A DNA stretch of 64,000 nucleotides from NCBI GenBank assembly GCA_910574195.1, contig CAJTBF010000006.1, positions 1 through 64,000 of the forward strand. The letters are read 5' to 3'. A program made the position numbers and the translations under genes. Source of the stretch: Lachnospiraceae bacterium (GTDB lineage: Bacteria; Bacillota; Clostridia; Lachnospirales; Lachnospiraceae). Positions 15,147 through 22,686 of the stretch are shown one piece after another; position 1 is the first letter of the stretch; every line of letters begins with the position of its first letter. The notes below the pieces were generated by a model that saw only the letters and a program-made list of their open reading frames with translations, did no database searches and had not been told where the DNA came from.

Positions 15147-17303
15147 ATGGATATCAGTCAGAAAATCACAGAGGAACTGGAAGTAAAACGCTGGCAGGTG
15201 GATGCGGCCGTCAGTCTGATCGATGAGGGAAACACGATTCCGTTTATTTCCCGGTATCGGAAAGAGGCGACAGGTTCTCTCAATGATGAGCAGCTTCGAA
15301 AATTACATGAGCGGTTGAATTATCTGCGGAATCTGGAAGAGAAAAAAGAGCAGGTTCTGTCCGGGATTGCGGAACAGGGAAAACTGACAGAAGAATTGAA
15401 AGCGCAGATTCTTGCATCAGAGACTTTGGTGGTTGTGGAAGATCTGTATCGTCCCTACCGTCCAAAGCGCCGGACGAGGGCGACCATTGCGAAGGAGAAG
15501 GGACTGGAGCCGTTGGCGGCATTGATCACGCTGCAGCAGACAAAGGAACCACTGGAGGAAACGGCCAGGGCTTATCTGTCGGAGGAAAAAGAAGTCACAA
15601 CGGTGGAGGATGCCATTGCGGGGGCGCGGGATATCATTGCGGAATCTATTTCCGATGAAGCGGATTATAGAAGCTGGATTCGGAGGGAGACGATGTGCAA
15701 AGGCCGGATTGTGTCCACAGCGAAGAATCCGGAAGAAGAGTCCGTGTACGAGATGTACTATGAGTTTGAGGAAGCCGCGGCAAAGATCGCGGGACATCGG
15801 ATTCTGGCGCTCAATCGGGGGGAGAAGGAGAAGATTCTGACGGTGAAAGTGGAAGCGCCGGAAGAAGAAATTTTGCGTTATCTGGAACGACAGGTGATCC
15901 GCCGGGATAATCCGGTTACGACGCCGGTGCTTCGTGCGGTGGCAGAGGATAGTTACAAGCGGCTGATTGCCCCGGCGATTGAACGGGAGATTCGGAATGA
16001 ATTGACGGAGCGGGCGGAGGACGGCGCCATTGAGGTGTTTGGAAAGAATCTGCATCAGCTTCTGATGCAGCCGCCCATTACGGGACAGGTGGTTCTGGGA
16101 TGGGATCCGGCATTTCGTACCGGCTGTAAACTGGCGGTGGTGGACGCCACCGGAAAAGTGCTGGGGACCACAGTGATCTATCCGACGGCCCCGACCACTC
16201 CGGCGAAGATCAAAGCTTCCAAAGATTTATTGAAAAAGATTATTCCCAAATATCATGTAACGTTAATCTCATTGGGGAACGGAACAGCATCCAGGGAGTC
16301 CGAGCAGTTTATTGTGGAACTGCTAAAGGAAATTCCGGAAAAGGTACAGTATGTCATTGTAAATGAAGCGGGGGCTTCGGTGTATTCTGCAAGCAAACTT
16401 GCAACGGAAGAATTTCCAAAATTTGACGTGGGACAAAGAAGCGCGGCTTCGATCGCAAGGCGGCTGCAGGATCCGCTGGCGGAGCTGGTGAAGATAGATC
16501 CCAAGTCCATTGGTGTGGGACAGTATCAGCATGATATGAACCAGAAAAAGCTGGGTGAGTCGCTGAACGGTGTGGTGGAAGATTGTGTTAATAAAGTAGG
16601 AGTGGACCTGAATACGGCTTCAGCGCCGCTTCTGTCGTATATTTCCGGAATCAGCAGCACAATCGCCAGGAATATTGTGGCATACCGTGAGGAGAACGGA
16701 AGATTTGCGGATCGCAGAAGCTTGCTGAAGGTGGCCAAGCTGGGGCCGAAAGCGTTCGAACAATGCGCCGGCTTTATGCGGATCCAGGGTGGAAAGAATC
16801 CGTTGGATGCCACGGGCGTACATCCGGAATCCTATGAGGCGGCAGAAAAATTGCTGGCCAGACAGGGATATCGGCCGGAGGATATTACCGGAGGAAAATT
16901 GGTCGGACTCTCTCTTACAATCCGGGATTATAAAAAGCTGGCGGAAGAACTGGAGATTGGGGAAATTACCCTGCGGGATATTGTAAAAGAATTGGAAAAG
17001 CCGGCGCGGGATCCCAGAGAAGAGATGCCCAAACCGATTCTGCGGACAGATGTATTGGAGATGAAAGATCTGAAAGAGGGAATGATCCTGAAAGGTACGG
17101 TAAGAAATGTCATTGACTTTGGGGTGTTTGTGGATATCGGTGTGCATCAGGACGGCCTGGTACATATTTCCCAGATTACAGAGAAGTTTATCAAACATCC
17201 GCTGGAAGCAGTCAGTGTAGGGGATATTGTAGATGTGAAGGTGATGAGTGTGGATCTAAAGAAGAAGCGGATTCAGCTTACCATGCGCGGAATTGCAAAA
17301 TAG
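15147..17303 (+). CDS. tex: Tex family RNA-binding transcription accessory protein
   Basis: A 718-residue Tex protein of normal length. The N-terminal helical part (ISRYRKEATGSLNDEQLR), a YqgF-like RNase H-fold core (GWDPAFRTGCKLAVVDATGK), a helix-hairpin-helix region (GISSTIARNIVAYREENGRF) and a C-terminal S1 domain (GTVRNVIDFGVFVDIGVHQDGLVHIS, in the last 80 residues) are in the usual order. Tex binds nucleic acids and affects transcription; it is widely conserved. The ATG at 15147 follows GGAGCAGGAAAGG with a rather long spacer. Confidence 0.97.
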   Translation: MDISQKITEELEVKRWQVDAAVSLIDEGNTIPFISRYRKEATGSLNDEQLRKLHERLNYLRNLEEKKEQVLSGIAEQGKLTEELKAQILASETLVVVEDLYRPYRPKRRTRATIAKEKGLEPLAALITLQQTKEPLEETARAYLSEEKEVTTVEDAIAGARDIIAESISDEADYRSWIRRETMCKGRIVSTAKNPEEESVYEMYYEFEEAAAKIAGHRILALNRGEKEKILTVKVEAPEEEILRYLERQVIRRDNPVTTPVLRAVAEDSYKRLIAPAIEREIRNELTERAEDGAIEVFGKNLHQLLMQPPITGQVVLGWDPAFRTGCKLAVVDATGKVLGTTVIYPTAPTTPAKIKASKDLLKKIIPKYHVTLISLGNGTASRESEQFIVELLKEIPEKVQYVIVNEAGASVYSASKLATEEFPKFDVGQRSAASIARRLQDPLAELVKIDPKSIGVGQYQHDMNQKKLGESLNGVVEDCVNKVGVDLNTASAPLLSYISGISSTIARNIVAYREENGRFADRRSLLKVAKLGPKAFEQCAGFMRIQGGKNPLDATGVHPESYEAAEKLLARQGYRPEDITGGKLVGLSLTIRDYKKLAEELEIGEITLRDIVKELEKPARDPREEMPKPILRTDVLEMKDLKEGMILKGTVRNVIDFGVFVDIGVHQDGLVHISQITEKFIKHPLEAVSVGDIVDVKVMSVDLKKKRIQLTMRGIAK

Positions 17304-17341
17304 CGGCTGTAATGCGACAGACATCATGCGACGGCAATAGA

Positions 17342-17386
17342 ACACTCCCGGGAAACAGGCAGATTGGATTCCCGGGAGTGTTTTTG
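17342..17386. terminator. Bidirectional terminator between tex and MerR-like gene
   Basis: Perfect arms ACACTCCCGGGAA and TTCCCGGGAGTGT (17342-17354, 17369-17381) with TTTTT on the plus side. It ends tex and probably also the converging minus-strand gene at 17431. Confidence 0.88.
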
Positions 17387-17430
17387 TAGATCTATATATC
17401 CAAAAACATCAAAGTTCATTTTTGCGAGAT

Positions 17431-18351
17431 TTAAGTGAGAAGTTTTTTTAGTTTTCCGATGGGAGTATTCCGAGCGGCTTCCCGGCGGTTGGTCTGCTGC
17501 TGACGGATGAGACAATCCAGTTTTCGGTAATGTTCTTCTTCCCTCCGCTCATTGGCCTGAAAAAGAAAATCCATTTCCCGGATGACGTCAGCGGTCACTT
17601 TTTTGCTAATATCTCTTTTTAAAACGTCATTGTTTGTCGTTACGACTTCGGTAAGGACATCTCCGATCAGAGAACGAACCTGTTCCAGTTGTGTTACGGG
17701 GATGACCTCTGCCTCGGATAATGCGGGGACGGAAGCGTCCGGATATTCTTTTAGAGCAGGAGTACCGGGAGACGGAGTATACTTTTTCGCCTGAGCATTG
17801 CTGCCGGAAGACGAGGTATACTTTTTCGCCTGAGCATTGCTGCCGGGAGACGGAGTATACTTTTTCGCCTGCGCATTGCTGTCGGAAGACGGAGTATACT
17901 TTTTCGCCTGTGCAGTACTGTTAGAAGACAGAGTATGCTCTTTCTGCGCAGCGCTGTCGGAAGGAGAAGTATGTTTTGCCTGCGCGGTGCCGCTGGAAGA
18001 CAGGGAATGTTTTGCCTCAGCAACGGTACCGTCGATAGATTTGTCTCCGGCCTTGGAGGGCGGCATGTCCACTGTTTTGGAGGCTTCCTGCTGCATTTTA
18101 GCGGCATTGCGCTTTTTGCGGGTTTCGGTTAGCTCCGGAATCAGGGGCTTTAAATCACGCAGAAGCATTCCTTCATTCTTTAGTTTCTGGATACAGAGAA
18201 AAAGCTGTATATCGTCTTTGGTGTAATAACGGTGTCCCATTTCCGTGCGGCCGATTTCCAGTCCCAGTTCTTCCTCCCAGTAACGCAGAACGTGAGATTC
18301 TACCTGAACCTGTCTGGCTGCTTCAGAAATCATGTATCTGATTTCACCCAT
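17431..18351 (-). CDS. MerR-type DNA-binding protein with tandem repeats
   Basis: A 306-residue protein. Residues 1-70 are a MerR-like winged helix (MGEIRYMISEAARQVQVESH, then VLRYWEEELGLEIGRTEMGHRYY). A low-complexity middle, about residues 115-200, has 13-residue repeats of the type AQAKKYTPSPGSN encoded by a 39-bp DNA repeat. The C terminus holds a charged helix (EANERREEEHYRKL-like, FLFQANERREEEHYRKLDCL) and ends in a basic KLKKLL. No metal-binding cysteines of classic MerR are seen. The domain layout resembles DNA-organising HTH proteins such as RacA more than a metal sensor, but this is only a comparison. Start after AAGGAGGTATTACAT. Confidence 0.85.
   Translation of the reverse strand: MGEIRYMISEAARQVQVESHVLRYWEEELGLEIGRTEMGHRYYTKDDIQLFLCIQKLKNEGMLLRDLKPLIPELTETRKKRNAAKMQQEASKTVDMPPSKAGDKSIDGTVAEAKHSLSSSGTAQAKHTSPSDSAAQKEHTLSSNSTAQAKKYTPSSDSNAQAKKYTPSPGSNAQAKKYTSSSGSNAQAKKYTPSPGTPALKEYPDASVPALSEAEVIPVTQLEQVRSLIGDVLTEVVTTNNDVLKRDISKKVTADVIREMDFLFQANERREEEHYRKLDCLIRQQQTNRREAARNTPIGKLKKLLT
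17763..18000. repeat. 39-bp tandem repeat within the MerR-like gene
   Basis: Units of GGAGTATACTTTTTCGCCTG plus about 19 bases recur four times almost exactly, with about three more diverged units to the right. The period is 39 bases = 13 codons, so copy number change keeps the reading frame. The plus strand also stays open across it, which creates spurious ORFs. Confidence 0.88.
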
Positions 18352-18388
18352 ATATGTAATACCTCCTTAAACAGTTCAATGGTTACTG

Positions 18389-18434
18389 TTTACCGTCATA
18401 CCGGTAAATAGCAATGTTCGCTGTATCTATTATA
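18389..18434 (-). promoter_or_regulatory. Promoter and dyad before the MerR-like gene
   Basis: On the minus strand a -10 TATAAT is at 18434-18429. Between it and the start codon lies the dyad TTTACCG-TCATA-C-CGGTAAA (18389-18408), a candidate self-regulatory site in MerR style. No good -35 is evident. Confidence 0.45.
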
Positions 18435-18482
18435 TCACATAGAGGGGACAGGAATGAAAAAAAGCGTTCGTCAAATTGATAC

Positions 18483-18524
18483 AAAAAATCCAGCCCTTTG
18501 CCAAAAGCAAAGTTGGGCTGGATT
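18483..18524 (-). terminator. Ferredoxin gene terminator
   Basis: Arms AATCCAGCCC and GGGCTGGATT with a T-rich run on the minus strand, 60 bases beyond the ferredoxin stop. Confidence 0.8.
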
Positions 18525-18527
18525 TTC

Positions 18528-18558
18528 GTAACAGTGGGGCCGTAGGCCGAACTGTTAC
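18528..18558. repeat. 31-bp palindrome family, copy 2
   Basis: GTAACAGTGGGGCCGTAGGCCGAACTGTTAC: outer GTAACAGT/ACTGTTAC and inner GGCC/GGCC pair. Same length and design as the copy at 15034-15064. It sits directly behind the ferredoxin terminator. Confidence 0.65.
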
Positions 18559-18585
18559 CTGTGATAATGTATTCTGAATGCCGGA

Positions 18586-18756
18586 TTATGCTTCAGAGAT
18601 TGCGCCTGTAGGACAGGCACCTTCACATGCGCCACAATCGATGCAGGTATCAGCATCAATTACATACTTGTCCTCTCCTTCAGAAATCGCACCTACCGGA
18701 CAGGTTGCTTCGCATGTACCGCAGCTAACGCATTCATCGTTAATTACACGTGCCAT
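18586..18756 (-). CDS. 2x[4Fe-4S] ferredoxin, clostridial type
   Basis: A complete 56-residue ferredoxin, small enough to be missed by common cut-offs. It has two symmetric cluster motifs, CVSCGTCEATCPVGAI and CIDCGACEGACPTGAI, separated by an acidic linker. These proteins are the main low-potential electron carriers of anaerobic clostridia (pyruvate:ferredoxin oxidoreductase, hydrogenase, Rnf). TAAGGAGGATACATATT precedes the ATG. It is monocistronic with its own terminator and a palindrome in its leader. Confidence 0.97.
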   Translation of the reverse strand: MARVINDECVSCGTCEATCPVGAISEGEDKYVIDADTCIDCGACEGACPTGAISEA

Positions 18757-18777
18757 AATATGTATCCTCCTTATTCT

Positions 18778-18834
18778 TATTCAGCAATAAGAGTTTATTG
18801 CTGAATACATTTTAATACAAATGTTGTAATTATA
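18778..18834 (-). promoter_or_regulatory. Ferredoxin promoter and leader palindrome
   Basis: On the minus strand a -10 TATAAT is at 18834-18829. Downstream the leader has perfect 13-bp arms TATTCAGCAATAA (18778-18790) and TTATTGCTGAATA (18795-18807), just ahead of the ribosome binding site. It could be an mRNA-stabilising stem or an operator. Confidence 0.5.
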
Positions 18835-19019
18835 CAAGGAATTTACTTCAAAAATAAAAAATAAAAATTAAGAAAAAATTCCTTTTTTTTTCACAGGAAT
18901 CGTGTATAGTATTATTTGGAATAAAAATGCCAAAGAAGGAGGTTCTGGTTTGTGGATTGTAAATCAGAACAGGAACAGAAAAAGAATTGTTTGCAGGAGA
19001 GAAGGGGAGCTGTTTTTAT

Positions 19020-20522
19020 ATGAGGCGAAGAGGAAAAGCAGTAATAGGAATGGTACTTGCAGTATTATTGGCAGCCGGTGCGTGTGCAAAGGAAGAGCGG
19101 GAGACCTTTACAGGGGGGACGATCCAGGAACCGGCTTATCAGGATAATCTGAATGCCATTACACCGGCCGCATACGGCGAGGTGGAAGGCTTGTCTTTGG
19201 AACCGGGCACGTATATTTCTATTATCGGAAAAGCGGAGGATCCTGCTTATTGGAGAAATATAAAAGAAGGCGTGATGCAGGCGGCAGAGGATTTGAATAA
19301 AGCGCTGGGATATACGGGAAATGATAAGATTAAGGTGACGTACAATGGACCGGCAAGGGAGGAAGACCTCAATGAACAAGTGAACATTCTGGATGAGGAG
19401 CTTTCCAGGAACCCGGATGTTATAGGGATTGCAAGTGTGGATGAGGAAGCATGTACGGTACAGTTTGATCTGGCGACATGGAACGGAATTCCGATTATCG
19501 CACTGGATTCCGGGAATCAGTATCAGGGGATTCAGTGTACGGTAAAGACGGATAATCAGGATGCAGCCCGGACCGGCGCCTATAAACTGGCAGATGAGAT
19601 CGGCCGGGAGGGAGGGATTCTGCTGCTTGCGCATGATTCGAAGTCGGAGACTGCGAAGGAGAGGGTGCAGAGCTTTCAGGAGGAAATTACAGAAAATTAT
19701 CCGGATGTCCATATGGCGGCAGTTGTGTATTGTGATGAACTGGATGAATTAAAAAAACAGATGGCAGAAGAACGGAATGCGCAGCGGGAAGAAGAGGAAC
19801 GGGAGATTACGGCGGAAGAATTTTCGGACGAGGATGCAGTGCAGTATGTGATGGAACAACATCCGGATCTGAAAGGGGTATTCGGAACCAATCCGGCGGC
19901 AACGCAGTTAGGTCTGCGTGCAATCCAGCAGGCAGAACGGGAAGAGAAACAAGAGAAAGAAAAAGGATCTCAGGAGAAGGAGAACAAGAAGGCTCCGGAA
20001 GATACAGAAGATGCGGCCGGAACGGAAGAAGGCCCCGCAGAGTCAGAGAAGGAGGGTTCTGCGGCAACGGAAGAATCGGCGGATACAGACCGTGCCGATT
20101 CTGTAGACCCATCCAGGGAGCAGGAAGAGACCCGGGCAGAAGAACAGAATGAAGCAGATGGGAAGGGAGAAGAGAAAAAAGAACAGAGCGAAGCAGAGAG
20201 GAAGGGAGAAGAGAAAGAAGAACAGAGCGAAGCAGATGAGAAGGGCGAAGAGAAAAAACAGCAGGAAGAACAGACGGAGGAGAAGATGCCCGTTGTGCTG
20301 ATGGGATTTGACGCCGGAGAGGAGCAGCTCAGGGCATTGGAGGATGGAGAGATTGCCGGATTGATTGTGCAGAATCCGTTTGGAATCGGTTATGCTTCTG
20401 TTGTGGCGGCAGCCCGGACCGTTCTGCAAGTGGGGAATGAGGCGGAGGTAAAAACAGGATATATCTGGCTGACCAAAGAGAATATGGAGGAAGAATCCAT
20501 ACAGAAGATGCTGTACAAATGA
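19020..20522 (+). CDS. Lipoprotein, periplasmic-binding-protein type 1 fold, with acidic insert
   Basis: A 500-residue lipoprotein with signal peptide and lipobox LLAAGAC (Cys22). The body resembles sugar-binding proteins of the RbsB type: YWRNIKEGVMQAAEDLNKAL, then GIPIIALDSGNQYQ and AARTGAYKLADEI. Between residues about 303 and 421 a Glu/Lys-rich stretch with repeated GEEKKEQSEA units interrupts the second lobe before VVLMGFDAGEEQLRALEDGE resumes the fold. No permease or ATPase gene is nearby; the gene converges on a histidine kinase/regulator pair, so it may act as a sensing accessory rather than in uptake (inference). ATG at 19020 is chosen for its GGGGAG site and signal peptide. Confidence 0.85.
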   Translation: MRRRGKAVIGMVLAVLLAAGACAKEERETFTGGTIQEPAYQDNLNAITPAAYGEVEGLSLEPGTYISIIGKAEDPAYWRNIKEGVMQAAEDLNKALGYTGNDKIKVTYNGPAREEDLNEQVNILDEELSRNPDVIGIASVDEEACTVQFDLATWNGIPIIALDSGNQYQGIQCTVKTDNQDAARTGAYKLADEIGREGGILLLAHDSKSETAKERVQSFQEEITENYPDVHMAAVVYCDELDELKKQMAEERNAQREEEEREITAEEFSDEDAVQYVMEQHPDLKGVFGTNPAATQLGLRAIQQAEREEKQEKEKGSQEKENKKAPEDTEDAAGTEEGPAESEKEGSAATEESADTDRADSVDPSREQEETRAEEQNEADGKGEEKKEQSEAERKGEEKEEQSEADEKGEEKKQQEEQTEEKMPVVLMGFDAGEEQLRALEDGEIAGLIVQNPFGIGYASVVAAARTVLQVGNEAEVKTGYIWLTKENMEEESIQKMLYK

Positions 20523-20531
20523 GAACAGATC

Positions 20532-21938
20532 TTATGAGGCGCGGGTAAGGGAAAAGAGGAACTCTGTTCCCACCCCTTCGGTGCTGATGACATTAATATG
20601 TTCGTCGTGAGCCTGAATGGCTTCCTTGACAATCGCAAGGCCGAGTCCGGTGCCCTTTTTATCTTTTCCGCGGGAAAGATCGGATTTATAAAATCGCTCC
20701 CAGATTTTCCCCAGTTCCTTTTTGGGGATTCCGATACCGGTATCTTTTATGGAGACATATATTTTCCCGCCCCGCTGTGTGACCTCAATTGTAACGGTGG
20801 ATTCGTATTCACTGAATTTGATTGCATTGTCAATCAGGTTGTAAAGCACTTGCTGAATCTTTCGGCTGTCTGCGTAGACCATGATTTTTTCGGGAAGGAG
20901 AAGAAGTTCGATGGAAATTCTTTTTCCTGTGCACACCCCCTCGAAGGAAGCGGCGGTGTGCTTTATCATGTCCTGAATCGGAAATGCGGTTTTGTCAAGA
21001 AGCAGTTCTTTTGTGTCGAATTCGTTTAAAGTCAGCAAATCATGTGTCAGGTCTGTCAATCGTTCCGTTTCAAATAAAATGATATTCAAATATTTTTCGT
21101 GTAATTCCGGGGGAATCGTGCCGTCAGTCATCGCTTCCACATATCCTTTGATGGAAGTCAAAGGGGAGCGGAAATCGTGGGAAACGTTTGCCACGATTTT
21201 TTTTTGATAGTCTTCCATATCTTTTAATTGGGAGGACATATAATTCAGAGAGGCAGAGAGATATCCCATTTCATCCTGTGTGTAAACGGGAATCTCGTAG
21301 TCCAGGTTGCCGGACGCATATTGAGTCGCGGCTTCCGTAATCTGTCGCAGCGGCCGATAAACCAGATAATGAAAACCGACCAGAAAAATCAGGGACAGGA
21401 AATAAATCACAGCCAGCGTAATATAGAACGGCTTCATCATCTGAGAACAACGGGTTTCCAAAATAGAGACCGGCTGATGGAGCAGAAGATATCCCCTGGT
21501 GGAGAAACCCTGAATGACCGGAGACATGACGGTCATGACTTCTTCCTGAAAATAGTCATGATAGGAACCGGTTACATACTGCTGCCCTCCGATCTCTGCC
21601 GGATCGAAGTCTTCGATTTGATCCGGGGCGGTGGTATTTTCCAGATTTGAGGAAGTGATTAAAGTACCGTCCGCTTCCACAAACCAAAGAGAGGCATCCA
21701 GATAGATACGCATGGCGTTAAGCTGGGAATGAACGGCCCAGGACGTTGTATTACCGGAAAAATATGAGGGCAGGTAGTTAGAGGTAATCAGACTTGCCTC
21801 CCGATACAGAGACGCAGAGGTAGTTGCCACAAGCTGATTCAGGAGAAGCTGCCGTCCCAAAGTCGCCGTGGTGAAAACCCCCAGGAATCCCAATATAATA
21901 TATAAAAGAATGAATTTCAGATAAAGTGTACTTCTCAT
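20532..21938 (-). CDS. Membrane sensor histidine kinase (HAMP, HisKA)
   Basis: A 468-residue kinase. Two membrane helices (about 7-29 and 171-193) enclose an extracytoplasmic sensor of about 140 residues; a HAMP domain (about 194-246) leads to HisKA with VANVSHDFRSPL (His254), N box NLIDNAIKFSE, G1 DTGIGIP and G2 GTGLGLAI. Its gene is 30 bases after its regulator gene and the two follow mutS2. It converges with the lipoprotein gene at 19020. The stimulus is unknown; the neighbouring binding protein is a candidate ligand carrier. Confidence 0.93.
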   Translation of the reverse strand: MRSTLYLKFILLYIILGFLGVFTTATLGRQLLLNQLVATTSASLYREASLITSNYLPSYFSGNTTSWAVHSQLNAMRIYLDASLWFVEADGTLITSSNLENTTAPDQIEDFDPAEIGGQQYVTGSYHDYFQEEVMTVMSPVIQGFSTRGYLLLHQPVSILETRCSQMMKPFYITLAVIYFLSLIFLVGFHYLVYRPLRQITEAATQYASGNLDYEIPVYTQDEMGYLSASLNYMSSQLKDMEDYQKKIVANVSHDFRSPLTSIKGYVEAMTDGTIPPELHEKYLNIILFETERLTDLTHDLLTLNEFDTKELLLDKTAFPIQDMIKHTAASFEGVCTGKRISIELLLLPEKIMVYADSRKIQQVLYNLIDNAIKFSEYESTVTIEVTQRGGKIYVSIKDTGIGIPKKELGKIWERFYKSDLSRGKDKKGTGLGLAIVKEAIQAHDEHINVISTEGVGTEFLFSLTRAS

Positions 21939-21968
21939 GAGCCGCTCCGTATTTTCCGATTTTGAAAA

Positions 21969-22670
21969 CTATTTGGTTTCAAATTTATAGCCAATGCCCC
22001 AGACGGTACTGATGGACCAGGAGGGATGATCTTTGATTTTTTCCCGCAGACGCTTGATATGTACATCTACGGTACGGGTATCGCCAATGTATTCATATCC
22101 CCAGATCTGATCCAGGAGCTGTTCCCTTGTGAATACCTGGTTGGGCGAGGCTGCAAGAAAGTATAATAATTCCAGCTCCTTTGGCGGCATTTCCAGCGGA
22201 TGATCGTCGCATAGGACAGAATAATTGGTCAGATTGACGGTAAGTCCTTCATATTCTACGCATTTTGTTTTCTCTGCCGCAGGGGCTTCCGATTTTGCCG
22301 GCTGGTAACGGCGCAGTACGGCACGAACCCGTGCAACCATTTCTTTAGAATCGAAAGGTTTCATCATGTAATCATCCGCACCCAATTCCAGTCCCAGAAC
22401 TTTGTCAAAGACTTCCCCTTTGGCGGAGAGCATAATGATGGGTGTGGAGGCTTTTGCACGAATTTCCCGGCAGACCTGGTATCCGTCGATGCCGGGCAGC
22501 ATCAGATCCAGTAAAATAAGATTGGGATGCCAGGAATCAAATGTTGTCAGGGCGTCTTCCCCGTTGAATACCATCTTTGTGTCGAAACATTCTTTATTCA
22601 GATAGAGGGAAATCAATTCTGCAATGTTTTCATCGTCGTCTACGATTAGTATTTTCTGTTTTGCTACCAT
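21969..22670 (-). CDS. OmpR-family response regulator
   Basis: A 233-residue regulator with receiver motifs DDDEN near the N terminus, phospho-Asp in LILLDLMLPGIDGY and MMKPFD, and a C-terminal winged helix ending STVWGIGYKFE. It is encoded 16 bases after mutS2 and directly ahead of its kinase, so the three minus-strand genes probably share transcription, although the functional link of mutS2 to signalling is doubtful. Confidence 0.94.
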   Translation of the reverse strand: MVAKQKILIVDDDENIAELISLYLNKECFDTKMVFNGEDALTTFDSWHPNLILLDLMLPGIDGYQVCREIRAKASTPIIMLSAKGEVFDKVLGLELGADDYMMKPFDSKEMVARVRAVLRRYQPAKSEAPAAEKTKCVEYEGLTVNLTNYSVLCDDHPLEMPPKELELLYFLAASPNQVFTREQLLDQIWGYEYIGDTRTVDVHIKRLREKIKDHPSWSISTVWGIGYKFETK

Positions 22671-22686
22671 GAGATAGATACTCCTT

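Noticed and set aside
17763-18000. Plus-strand ORFs across the MerR repeat
   Set aside because: Their openness comes from the repeat composition; the minus-strand gene has start signal, HTH domain and terminator.
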